From positions 1 through 37,381 of the forward strand of contig CAYGZL010000118.1 in NCBI GenBank assembly GCA_964354345.1: a stretch of 37,381 bases of DNA. Reading direction: 5' to 3'. The DNA is from CAYGZL01 sp964354345 (GTDB lineage: Bacteria > Chloroflexota > Anaerolineae > Anaerolineales > UBA4823). Shown here in pieces: positions 7,950 to 17,053 of the stretch. A program made the translations under genes and the position numbers. Below the pieces are notes generated by a model. It saw only the letters and a list, made by a program, of their open reading frames with translations, did not search any database and had not been told where the DNA came from. The stretch's first letter is position 1; the number at the start of each line of letters is the position of its first letter.

Positions 7950-9485
7950 TTGCAGTGGAGCAAATCGATGCAAAAAGATTGGCCACGGCTACTGAGCATG
8001 CTGCATGATGAACTGGGGTATACCGTGCGGGAGGGACCGGAGACACTCGGTTATGAGCTGTTTTTCGTGGATCTCTCATCCTGGAAACTACGTCTTTCCA
8101 ATCGCACGCCGGTCATCTGGGTCAAAACCACCGATTTAGATCATGTTCGCTCCCAACATGTCATCCAGAGTCTGACCGACGTGGTACGGGAGCGCAATCT
8201 GGGCCGCCAGATCGGTCTGGTGCTGGTGGATGGCAACAGCGGTCCGCTGCTCAGACACAAAGGCTCCCTGAGTTACAACCTGGTACTCATCGGTTCAGAA
8301 GAGCAAAAGAAGCTGCTCGCCTCCCGCCGCCCGAGTGGTGAGTTGCTCGATATGATCTCCGTCCAGGTGCCGATCTCTTTCCTCTCCCCATACGAGACGC
8401 GCGCACCGGTCATCGGCAGCCGCTTCTTTGGGCGCGAGCTGGAAATTTCCCGCATCCTTTCCAATCCAGACTCCAATCAGATCATCCTCGGTATCCGGCG
8501 GATCGGCAAGACCTCCCTCCTACGCGAAATCGAGCGTCTCCTGCTCGAACGCGACGAAGCGGCGCGGGTGATCTACCTGGAATGCAGCGACCTGCTCTCC
8601 ACCGACGACTATATCCGCGAGGTGGTGCGTAAGCTTAACCCGCGCGAGCTACCCCGCCTGCAGATGCAGAAGTATATCTTTTTCTTCCCGAATTTTCTAG
8701 AGCGAATGAGCAAGGTGCATAACTCCAAGATCATCTTCTTGCTGGATGAAATTGATAACCTGGTGATCATGCAGCGCGGCGATTGGGAGCTGTTCCGTAT
8801 GTTGCGCGCCAGCTCGAACAAAGGCGCCTGTCAGTACATCATTGCTGGTTTTCGAGAGGCGATGCGTGAGCAGTATTTACTCGATTCGCCTTTCTACAAC
8901 TTTGCCCAGGAAATCCGCCTGAGCGAGTTTACCCGCCAACAAGCCAGGGACCTGATTGTCACACCGCTGGAGAACCTGCGCGTGCGCATTCACAGCCAGG
9001 AGGAAGTAGTTAACCGAATTTATGAAGAGACCTCCGGGCACCCCAACCTGATACAATATTACTGCCTGATCCTGCTGCGCAATCTGGATCAAACCGGCCG
9101 GCGGGAGATTGGCCCCGAGAACTTGATTGACGTCTATGCCGATCCAGGATTTAGCAGCCATTTGCTGACTTCTTTCATGCAAAATACTGAAAACCGGGAG
9201 AAAGCGTTGGTCTATGCCATTTTGTTGACCGGTGAAGAGGTCGAAAAGAAAGGTTTTGGCTTTGATACCCTGGATGACGCCTTGCGCAAGGGGGGGATAG
9301 CGTTGACTCAGAACGCCCTGGATGAGGCATGTAACCTGTTAACCCTGGCTGGCATCATCCAACGCCGTGGGCATTTTTTTTACTTCACCTCGCCGGTCTT
9401 CACCCGGGTGCTACGCCAATCGTATGATCTGAATTACCTGTTCCGCAAGGTGAAAGAAGAGGGCTATCGTGGAACAGACTCATAG
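7950..9485 (+). CDS. AAA/STAND-type ATPase with N-terminal alpha/beta domain and C-terminal winged helix
   Basis: This is a 511-residue protein. I choose the TTG at 7950 because AAAGGGGG lies seven bases upstream; the first ATG (7968) has no such signal. Residues 1-150 form an alpha/beta domain ('TPVIWVKTTDL', 'QIGLVLVDGN') I cannot assign firmly. After 'FFGRELEISRIL' comes the ATPase: Walker A 'GIRRIGKTS' near 181-189, Walker B 'IIFLLDEID' near 261-269, then a lid and a winged-helix-like C-terminus ending in 'FTSPVFTRVLRQ'. The architecture is that of archaeal-ATPase/STAND signalling proteins. The gene overlaps the downstream phosphatase gene by 17 bases, so the two very likely act together, with ATPase switching perhaps controlling the phosphatase. 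Confidence 0.8.
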   Translation: MQWSKSMQKDWPRLLSMLHDELGYTVREGPETLGYELFFVDLSSWKLRLSNRTPVIWVKTTDLDHVRSQHVIQSLTDVVRERNLGRQIGLVLVDGNSGPLLRHKGSLSYNLVLIGSEEQKKLLASRRPSGELLDMISVQVPISFLSPYETRAPVIGSRFFGRELEISRILSNPDSNQIILGIRRIGKTSLLREIERLLLERDEAARVIYLECSDLLSTDDYIREVVRKLNPRELPRLQMQKYIFFFPNFLERMSKVHNSKIIFLLDEIDNLVIMQRGDWELFRMLRASSNKGACQYIIAGFREAMREQYLLDSPFYNFAQEIRLSEFTRQQARDLIVTPLENLRVRIHSQEEVVNRIYEETSGHPNLIQYYCLILLRNLDQTGRREIGPENLIDVYADPGFSSHLLTSFMQNTENREKALVYAILLTGEEVEKKGFGFDTLDDALRKGGIALTQNALDEACNLLTLAGIIQRRGHFFYFTSPVFTRVLRQSYDLNYLFRKVKEEGYRGTDS

Positions 9486-11883
9486 AGATGAAATGATCAA
9501 TCTCATGGTTGATGCACCTGCCTCCGTGCGTTACCACCGAGAAATAATCGAGCAAGTGATCCAATGCGTCGAGGAACGCATCTACTGCGCTTTACTCGGA
9601 CCACGGTTGTGTGGGAAAACGTTGTTGCTGCAATATCTCGAACGACATCTTGCCGGTCTCTTGGGCTGGACATGCGTTTACATTGACCTGGAAGACCTGC
9701 GCGCCGCCACCCAGCAAACCTTCTTCGCCGACCTGATCCAGCACACTGCCAACCGGTTGACGGAGTTAAGCTCCATTTCAATCCCTACTCCGCCAGACAA
9801 CGAGGCCAGTAGCGCCATCTTTCGTGCGTTCCTACATGACTGCCTGGGTTTGCTCCACTGCGACCTGGTCTTGATGATTGATCCCTTGGAAGCCTTGCCC
9901 ACCGACCTGGCACAGGCTTTACTCACCTCGCTGCGCGCGGCTTATATGGACCAGCAAATGCAGGATTACCAGGTCACGGTGATTCTCTCAGGGGCGCTCA
10001 GCCTGGCGACCCTGACACTGGGTGAATCGTCGCCCTTCCGCGGCATCGCCCGCCGCGTCTTTATAGACGATCTCTCTTCCGCTGACAGCCTGGCGATGAT
10101 TCTGGAATACCTGGCGGAGAACGGCGTCAACGCCACCCGCCCAGCGATCGAGCGCTTACATCAAGCCACCTGCGGCGACTTATTCTTGATCCGTAAACTT
10201 TGCCAGGATGCAGTGGATTTGACCAATGCCCGGCGCAATCGCCAATTACGTGTGCGTGACGTGGATACGCTGATTAACCATTTCCTGGGTGGCGAGGTAC
10301 TACGCTACGCCCCCCTGGTCGAAGCGATTCGTCTGATGGAGGATGATCCCGACCTGCTCATCTGCGTTTTGAAAATCCTCCACGAAGAGCGTGTTCTGCG
10401 CAGCGCACTACCCTTACCCCTCTCGCCCGATCTTGATCCACTTTACCTGACCGGCGTATTTCAACGCGATGTTCCTCCGAACGAACCGAGCGGGGAGGCG
10501 TACCAATTCCAAAATATGATATACCGCCGCTTCTTGATCGAACACTTCACCCCGGCACGCGTGGGTCATGTACTTACCATGACCGGACGGTGGGATACGG
10601 CGATGGACTACCTGGGTGCCAGCATCCTGGAGGGCAACCGCCAATCCATCGCTGACCTGCTCCCGGCAACCATCAACTCGATGTACGCCGCTGAGACGAT
10701 CATTCAAGCAGTGCGTTACCTGCGCAATGGATTGGCTACTGCTTTTGACTTACGCGAAGTGCAGGTGTGGTTCTGCCCGGCGCCTGAAAATCAACTCCGC
10801 CGCGTCGGCCCACTGGAAGCTGACCAGGCCACATCATTGACTAACGAGGAGGGCAGGGTTGAAACGACAATGAACGTCCAGGCCGACCGGTTGGAAGCGC
10901 GCGCCTTCCGACAGCGAGCGCCTTTGCGCGGCCAGGAGAGCGAACTGAGCGTCGTGCGCGCATTCCCTCTGCTCATCCAGGGTAAGAAGGCTATCGGTGT
11001 GGTATCGGCGAAATCACCCGCACTACTGGAAGGACAAGCGCAGGATGGCTTCCTTGACCTGCGTGAACGTGACCAACACCTGACCGGTTTCCTCAGCCAG
11101 GCAGCCCGGGCATTGCATGCTGTACACATCCGCCGGCGTGAACTGACCATAGCGGGTAAGGTGCAGGCCAGCCTGTTGCCCGATCGCTTGCCCGAAAAAC
11201 CTGGCTGGCAGGTCGCAGCGCGCTGGCAGCCAGCCCACGAAACTTCCGGTGACTTCTATGATTGCATCCCATTGCCAGATGGCAAGCTGGCTGTGGTCAT
11301 CGCCGATGTGGTGGATAAGGGCATGGGGGCGGCGTTGCTGATGACCCTCACCCGCACCCTGATCCGTACCTACGCCGACGAATTTACCGACGAACCCGGA
11401 CGTTTACTGCAGGTAACCAACCAGCGCATCATCGCTGACCTTAATTATGGGCAGTTCGTCACCCTGTTCTATGGCGTTCTGGATCCATTCAGTGGTCGCT
11501 TGACATATTGTAACGCCGGTCACCCACCGCCCATCTATGTCGCCGGTGACAGCAGTCAACCTGAGACAACTTTAAACAAGACAGGCATGGCCTTAGGTGT
11601 GGAGCCAGAGGAAAGCTGGGCACAGGCAGTGCAGTTGCTCTGCCCGGGTTCCGTTCTGCTGCTCTATACGGATGGATTGTTGGAGATGCAAAATCAGCGC
11701 GCGGAGTTCTTTGGCTATGTGCGCATCTTGAACTCCCTGCAATGCGCGAGAGAGTGCAACGCCCAGGAAATCCGGGATTTGCTGTTTGCTGAAGTCCTGA
11801 CATTCGCTGGCAGTGAACCCCAGGCTGACGATATGACGATGCTGGTGATCAAAAGGGAGCGGTCAAATCATTTGGAACTATAG
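9469..11883 (+). CDS. ATPase-GAF-SpoIIE (PP2C) signalling phosphatase
   Basis: An 804-residue fusion. Residues 1-330 hold an AAA-like ATPase with Walker A 'GPRLCGKT' near 44-51 and Walker B-like 'LVLMIDPLEAL' near 133. Roughly 385-560 is a GAF-like sensor ('VVRAFPLLIQGKKAIGVVSA'). Residues 575-800 form a SpoIIE-type serine/threonine phosphatase: 'QASLLPD' linker, 'SGDFYD' near 593, 'IADVVDKGMGAALLM' near 611, 'YCNAGHPPP', 'LLLYTDGLLEM' and 'ADDMTMLVI', giving the acidic metal-binding residues of an active PP2C. Such proteins usually dephosphorylate anti-sigma-factor antagonists; no antagonist or sigma gene is nearby. Start is GTG 9469 or ATG 9493. The second Walker B acid is missing (DP instead of DE/DD), so the ATPase may bind more than hydrolyse. 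Confidence 0.85.
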   Translation: MEQTHRDEMINLMVDAPASVRYHREIIEQVIQCVEERIYCALLGPRLCGKTLLLQYLERHLAGLLGWTCVYIDLEDLRAATQQTFFADLIQHTANRLTELSSISIPTPPDNEASSAIFRAFLHDCLGLLHCDLVLMIDPLEALPTDLAQALLTSLRAAYMDQQMQDYQVTVILSGALSLATLTLGESSPFRGIARRVFIDDLSSADSLAMILEYLAENGVNATRPAIERLHQATCGDLFLIRKLCQDAVDLTNARRNRQLRVRDVDTLINHFLGGEVLRYAPLVEAIRLMEDDPDLLICVLKILHEERVLRSALPLPLSPDLDPLYLTGVFQRDVPPNEPSGEAYQFQNMIYRRFLIEHFTPARVGHVLTMTGRWDTAMDYLGASILEGNRQSIADLLPATINSMYAAETIIQAVRYLRNGLATAFDLREVQVWFCPAPENQLRRVGPLEADQATSLTNEEGRVETTMNVQADRLEARAFRQRAPLRGQESELSVVRAFPLLIQGKKAIGVVSAKSPALLEGQAQDGFLDLRERDQHLTGFLSQAARALHAVHIRRRELTIAGKVQASLLPDRLPEKPGWQVAARWQPAHETSGDFYDCIPLPDGKLAVVIADVVDKGMGAALLMTLTRTLIRTYADEFTDEPGRLLQVTNQRIIADLNYGQFVTLFYGVLDPFSGRLTYCNAGHPPPIYVAGDSSQPETTLNKTGMALGVEPEESWAQAVQLLCPGSVLLLYTDGLLEMQNQRAEFFGYVRILNSLQCARECNAQEIRDLLFAEVLTFAGSEPQADDMTMLVIKRERSNHLEL

Positions 11884-11971
11884 GATGGTACACTCCTCAC
11901 AGGAAAAAAAACCAGGTTTACTTTCGAAATATTGATCTTCCGACTTAGCTTGAGATTGATTGATACAGGCC

Positions 11972-13782
11972 ATGAAACGGAATTTCTTCCTATTGGTTGT
12001 TCTACTTCTGTCAGGTTGCGCCCCCCTCGCTGTAACCTCAACCCCCAGCCCGATAGGCTACGATCTCCAAACCAGGATAGGAGCAGACACCCCGCTGGTA
12101 AGTAAGGTGCAGGTAACAGAGGTTATCCAAGGTAAACATGTTCAAGGCGCCGAAAAGCCAACTTCAATTCCTTCACCCATCCAAAAATCCCCGGGTGAGG
12201 TCATTGATTGGGTGAAAGTACTGCAAGCAGAAGCCAACTGGGTGCTGCTCGAACAAGGGTGGAATGTCACAAATGTTGAATTGTGGAATATTGTCAAGCA
12301 ATCGGAAAGAATCAAATTCAATCAACGCCTCTGGACGGAACGTGCAGAAGTCGCCAGCTCATTTACCGGCGAAGCGGAAGTCCAGTTTCGCCAGGTTCAG
12401 CCAACCCGTTGGAGGGAGAGCGGCAGTTAAAAATCATCTCCCCGTACCAATCCCTGGAAACCAGCTCAACAACCGTAACCCAGAGTATTCATCAAGGTGA
12501 AGGTGCCTGGAGAATTGAGAGTAATGAAAATGGGAATGTCTGGGGAGAACCTTATCAATATCAGCAAACCTTGACCTGGCGGACGCTGGATAATAATCAC
12601 TATGATATCGAAAATAACAGCTCCATGCAATATCCCGAAACCGGCGAAACTTTCGGCGAGAGTATTTATTACCAGGTGGAAGATCAAACGAGCGGCGCCT
12701 TAGTAGCGACAATTGAACGATATGAGGCGATTTTTACAAATCCTTCCCGGAGTGAAAATTTCACGCTAACCAGCACTGGTCGTTACTCGATCCAGGAACA
12801 AAACCAGGATAATTATCAGATCAACTGGACAATCCCCATCCAATACCAGGGCAGCTCATCCAACCTGGCTGGGGAGGGCATCATCGTGCAATCCCAACAG
12901 GATGACCGTAACCTGTGGCAGGGTCGCATCACAGATCTCACCCGGGATACGACCTTCGTATACGCACTGGATCCAGCTAATATCATCGTTCTATTCGCAG
13001 CCCGCAGCGCCAGCAAAACACTCACCCAGTTATTTCTTGAATATATTGGGGTACCAATCTTAGGACTGGGCATCACCGAGGCGACCACCGGAGCGGTGAG
13101 TTCGATCGCCGATCGCACGTGTGTCTACGCTCAAGATCGCCAGCCCCCAATCATCAATCAGATCCTGCTCCAGCCAAATAAACACCAGACCAAAACCACT
13201 CTTCAAATCGTGGCATACGATCCATCAGGTTGGAAAATAAGCAGGATTGAGGCGGATATAAAACTATTATTCATCCAGATATTGGATGAGACAACATTCG
13301 AAGTCGTAAATCTTTCAAACCAGGAATTTCAAGGCAACGTCAAGGTAACCCTAGAAGATAAATCGAAGATAAAGAATGCTGGTAGCGGCTCGATCTGGCT
13401 GCGGTTACAGGCTGATACCACGAACCCATCCATGATTGACTTTGTCTATGGGAAGAGCGGGGCGGACGCCAATGGAGGTTACCAGGAAGTTACACTGACA
13501 CTATACGATGAAGATAGTGGGATGGATCCAGATTCGATATCCGTCCAATTGTATAGCGGTAAACAAGAGGTTAAACCTTCAGAATTCTTCTTTATCACCC
13601 GCGATCCATTCTCCGGCCCAGCACAATATGACCGGGCTGGCAATCTGGTGGTTAAATATATAATTCATAACAGCAGTGACCAACAGATAACCATCAACCT
13701 GAAGGTTAATTATGTTGACCGCGCCGGCAATCCTGGTGCTTATACTGCCCAGGATATCAAGGTTCCTGGAAAAACAAAATAA
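11972..13782 (+). pseudogene. Frameshifted lipoprotein gene with beta-sandwich C-terminus
   Basis: The first frame starts at ATG 11972 with a lipoprotein signal ('FFLLVVLLLSGCAP') and runs to a TAA at 12430. From about 12400 a second frame, one base short, carries on with 'ERQLKIISPYQSLETSS' to the stop at 13782 and has no plausible start of its own. Joined, they would make a surface lipoprotein of about 600 residues. Its middle is a Gln/Tyr/Thr-rich beta domain; near 13.0 kb is a hydrophobic stretch; the C-terminal 200 residues look like Ig-like/Big-type repeats ('NQILLQPNKHQTKTTLQIV', 'VTLTLYDEDSGMDPDSISV'). The break lies in GGAGGGAGAG. No slippery heptamer is present, so a mutation or sequencing error is more likely than programmed frameshifting. 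No family name can be given. Confidence 0.7.
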
Positions 13783-13787
13783 ATTTA

Positions 13788-15932
13788 CTACACCACCGGC
13801 GCAGCATTCACATACCAGGCCGCCACCCATCCACGCGTGCCATCCCTGGTCTGGACATGCAACCACTCGGCCTGTTTGCCGATCCTGGCTTGGGCTGCGC
13901 TCAAGTCCGCCTCGATCACCTGCAGGGCTTCATTGCGCGCCGCGCTGGCGATGCGCGGTGAGTTTGTGCTGGCCTGCGCCCGCACATTTAATTGATCGGT
14001 CGCATACACGGTCAGTTGGGCTGTCCCAGGCGTAGAAGCAGGGGGTATCCCTTGCCCTTCGCGCACCAGCCAGGCTGCCACAAAGCCCCGGTGCCCTTGC
14101 GGGGTGCTGACATCAATCCACTGATCTTTCTGTCCGATCCTGGTTCGCGCCAGGACTTTGTCACCCAGCACAGTCAACGCATCACTGGTAGTGACCACGG
14201 TCAGGATATTGGCGTCGATTGCTGGACGCGCCCGCACATTGAGTGTGTTCAGGGGGAAGAGCACCAGATCGCTCAAGGGCAGCGGCTGGCCTGTCGCATG
14301 CACCAACCAGGCTGCTACGAAGCCGCGCACACCTTTCTCCGTCTGCACCTGCAACCATTCGCCTTGTTTACCGATCTTGGCTTGCGCGTTGTTGGCATCA
14401 CCCAACACGGTCAGCGGATCAGAGAAAGACAGGGTGGCCAACACATTGTAAGCGGTGGCCGGGCCCGAGCGGAGGTTGAGGCGATCGTCAGGGTATAAAA
14501 CCAGGTCGCTGGGCGGGAAAGCCTCTTCGATGGTTTGCACCAACCCTGCCCCAACATAACCGGGTAATCCACCTGCTGTCTGCACCAGCAGCCAGGCGTC
14601 TTTGTTGCCGATCACGACGCGGATTTGCTCAGCATCTCCAAGCACATTGATTACCTCACCCGCTGGCACGAAGCCACGCACGGTCGAGCTGACATCGGGA
14701 CGAACATGCAGGCTTAATTGGCTGGCGGTATAGACCACCACTCCGCTTTGCGGAGGCAAAGGTGTGGGGATTGACCCCGGCGCATTGGGAGACTCCTCAG
14801 TCGCGGGCTGCAAATAGAGCATGGGATCCACGAAACTTGCCGGATAACCGGGGGTTTGCTCGCCTTCGATCTTCAATGTCAGATGCAGGTGTGAGCCGAA
14901 CGAGTTTCCCGTATCATCGGCGTAGCCGATCAGGTCGCCCGCAGTTACAGTTTGATCTTTCACCACGAGAGTGCGCTTCAAATGGGCATACACCGTGTGA
15001 TATGTGGTGCCATTGGCCTGGTGTTTGATGCGAATCTGTAAACCATAGGGGTGATCCTTAGGTGCACTCGACATATAGACCGTGCCATCCGCGCAGGCAT
15101 AAATATTTGCCCCGTCCGGGGCGTACAGATCCACCCCTTCGTGACCGGGCAGCCCAAAAGGCTTATAGGTTGCCGGGTTCATCCCGAATCTTTGGTTCAC
15201 CCGGCTGCTATCCACCGGCCAGCGCAGGGGAATGGCTGGCGGGGCGAAGGCGATCCCGGCTGCAAACGAAGGCATCTCGGTTACTTCAGGCACTTTAAGC
15301 TGAGGTGTGTAGTCAATCAGGAAGAAGCCACGCAGGAAATCGCCTGTAGATTGGCTCATCTGTAACCCCTGGCTGGGATTATTCAGGTTAACAGTGAGGG
15401 TTGGCTCTTGACCAGGATAGTTCGGTTCGTACAGGTAGATCGTGATTACGTTGCTGGTGGGATTGTAATCGTAGCCAGTCGCAACGACCTGGTGATTATG
15501 GGTAGGATCGCCTAATCCCTTGACTCGAATCAAAGCCAATACCACCGGATTGCCTTTATCCAGTGCCCGGCGCAGCTTGGGGATCTCGTACCGTGTCATC
15601 CACTGGCCGATATTGCGGTCCTCGCTGACCATCCATTGAATAACCTTGATCAACACCGAAATTTTCAGGCTGTCTAACTGGCGATCACACAGGTAGGAGA
15701 AAAGCTTATTGGAAATTTGATCCACCCGATCGTAAGTGGGAACCGGTTTACCTGCATAGAAATAATCCAGGGCGCTGAAGGACATCCCCCCACATAAACC
15801 ATAGACAACATCACTGAGGTGGATCTGTCCGACAAACGGCAACTGGAATTTTACAGGGAACTGGTACTCAAAACGGTTGATAAAATTAAAACCGTTCGAT
15901 TGAGATGCAAATTTAGTTAAAACGGGAGACAT
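13788..15932 (-). CDS. C39-like peptidase / M23 endopeptidase / four SH3b domains, no signal peptide
   Basis: This is a 714-residue protein from ATG 15932, chosen for the AGGAGGTG four bases upstream. Residues 35-210 are a papain-fold C39-like domain with Cys47 ('GLCGGMSF') and His147 ('THNHQVVATGYD'). Residues 240-375 are an M23/LytM domain with zinc ligands His264 and Asp268 ('HEGVDLYAP'), the 'YAHL' motif at 315-318 and 'HLHL' at 348-351, all intact. From about 400 to the end are four SH3b repeats, each with an 'LNVRA'/'LNLRSGPA'-type strand and a 'W..V.T..G..G.VAAW.V' ending. M23 enzymes cut peptidoglycan cross-links and SH3b domains bind cell wall. No secretion signal is visible, which is unusual for such an enzyme. 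It is the last gene of the minus-strand arm. Confidence 0.85.
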   Translation of the reverse strand: MSPVLTKFASQSNGFNFINRFEYQFPVKFQLPFVGQIHLSDVVYGLCGGMSFSALDYFYAGKPVPTYDRVDQISNKLFSYLCDRQLDSLKISVLIKVIQWMVSEDRNIGQWMTRYEIPKLRRALDKGNPVVLALIRVKGLGDPTHNHQVVATGYDYNPTSNVITIYLYEPNYPGQEPTLTVNLNNPSQGLQMSQSTGDFLRGFFLIDYTPQLKVPEVTEMPSFAAGIAFAPPAIPLRWPVDSSRVNQRFGMNPATYKPFGLPGHEGVDLYAPDGANIYACADGTVYMSSAPKDHPYGLQIRIKHQANGTTYHTVYAHLKRTLVVKDQTVTAGDLIGYADDTGNSFGSHLHLTLKIEGEQTPGYPASFVDPMLYLQPATEESPNAPGSIPTPLPPQSGVVVYTASQLSLHVRPDVSSTVRGFVPAGEVINVLGDAEQIRVVIGNKDAWLLVQTAGGLPGYVGAGLVQTIEEAFPPSDLVLYPDDRLNLRSGPATAYNVLATLSFSDPLTVLGDANNAQAKIGKQGEWLQVQTEKGVRGFVAAWLVHATGQPLPLSDLVLFPLNTLNVRARPAIDANILTVVTTSDALTVLGDKVLARTRIGQKDQWIDVSTPQGHRGFVAAWLVREGQGIPPASTPGTAQLTVYATDQLNVRAQASTNSPRIASAARNEALQVIEADLSAAQARIGKQAEWLHVQTRDGTRGWVAAWYVNAAPVV

Positions 15933-15946
15933 AGAGCACCTCCTGA

Positions 15947-17020
15947 CTATTTGAATATACCACGCAACCAATCAACGAGCTGCTGCCAGAAACTCACCTC
16001 AGCCGGCGCGCCAGGCACTATGATGAAAGCTGAGCTGCCATATTGGTTTATGAAGGCAAAGGGCAAGCGGGCATGACCTGCGCCAATGGGACTCTCGCTC
16101 CCCCACGCTTCTCCCCAGCTGTTGCGTACCAGGAAATACCCACCACCCGGCACATTGGGATCGGTCTCGTAACCGACCATGCACATGGCGTGCCCGCCCT
16201 CGACCTTTTCACCGGGTAGTGGCAAGCGGACATCGCCCGTGGTTTGGGTGGGCTCTCTGAACCAGTGCGTGAAAACGGGCACCGAGAAGGCCACCGGTGA
16301 GCCATGTGCCAGCGCCTGGCGCAGGCTGTCCACACTCGTTGGACTCAGCTTCGTGGAGTCCAGGATGCGGTATTGCGCCGCTTTGGTCAGGGCGCCAGTC
16401 GACGGTGGATCTTGCCCTTCGTTGCCTGGAACGGGATTTGGATTGTAAGGCCAGACGGATTCATCCGGGATGCCATCCACTTGCAGGCGCTGCATCCCCA
16501 CCCGGATGTAGGTGCCAGCGCCGGGCGCCATGTCGTGTTTTTTACAATCCCAGTACAGAAATTGTTCGGACAGGTTGGATTGAGGGCTTTGCGGCCCAGT
16601 CTGGAATTCACGTGCAGCCGCGCAGGCGTGGGCGACACAGGTGCCGCGCTGCCCCTGGTCGCGCACCGGTCCGAAGCGCGCATGCATGTCAACGCTGGGG
16701 GGTAAAGGGGCAAAAGACGGTGGTGGGATTGGGCCGCCTCCCTCCTCGCGCTCATCCAGAGCGCCTAACCCATGCGGTTGGATATCACCGGGGGCAAACG
16801 ACACACCGGGCGGTAGAGCCGCCTGGGCTTGTTCCACCAGGCGGGTAACTTCTGCTTCCGGCAAGCCGATGTAAGCGACCAGACCAGCCAGTCCACCCTC
16901 CTGGACTGCGGAGCTGACCAGCTCTTCAGCAGTGGTAATCCATAAATCAGCCAGCCGGGCGGATACTTCCACTGGAAAATCCGCTACCGAACTGAGGGGT
17001 GTACCTTTCTTCGTGACCAT
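15947..17020 (-). CDS. Papain-like (C1A) cysteine peptidase
   Basis: A 357-residue cytosolic-looking protein. Residues 1-70 are a helical region ('FPVEVSARLADLWITT', 'VAYIGLPEAEVTRLVEQAQ') resembling a helix-hairpin-helix. A Pro/Gly linker leads to the C1 peptidase at about 110-335, with oxyanion Gln122 and nucleophile Cys128 ('DQGQRGTCVAHA'), His277 ('EGGHAMCMVGY') and Asn300 ('VRNSWGEAWG'). All catalytic residues are present. There is no signal peptide, and no propeptide of the animal or plant type is evident. It starts at ATG 17020 behind AAGGAG. It lies 33 bases downstream of the caspase-like gene and 14 bases upstream of the M23 gene, and so belongs to the four-gene minus-strand operon. 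Confidence 0.85.
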   Translation of the reverse strand: MVTKKGTPLSSVADFPVEVSARLADLWITTAEELVSSAVQEGGLAGLVAYIGLPEAEVTRLVEQAQAALPPGVSFAPGDIQPHGLGALDEREEGGGPIPPPSFAPLPPSVDMHARFGPVRDQGQRGTCVAHACAAAREFQTGPQSPQSNLSEQFLYWDCKKHDMAPGAGTYIRVGMQRLQVDGIPDESVWPYNPNPVPGNEGQDPPSTGALTKAAQYRILDSTKLSPTSVDSLRQALAHGSPVAFSVPVFTHWFREPTQTTGDVRLPLPGEKVEGGHAMCMVGYETDPNVPGGGYFLVRNSWGEAWGSESPIGAGHARLPFAFINQYGSSAFIIVPGAPAEVSFWQQLVDWLRGIFK

Positions 17021-17053
17021 AAGATTATCTCCTTATCTGAACGTAGTCCATTA

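Noticed and set aside
12390..12430. Programmed -1 frameshift in the lipoprotein gene
   Set aside because: No slippery heptamer of the X XXY YYZ type at the junction and no obvious downstream structure.
13992..14498. Long plus-strand frame of 168 codons opposite the SH3b domains
   Set aside because: Shadow of the repeated SH3b coding sequence; low-complexity translation without a family or ribosome binding site.
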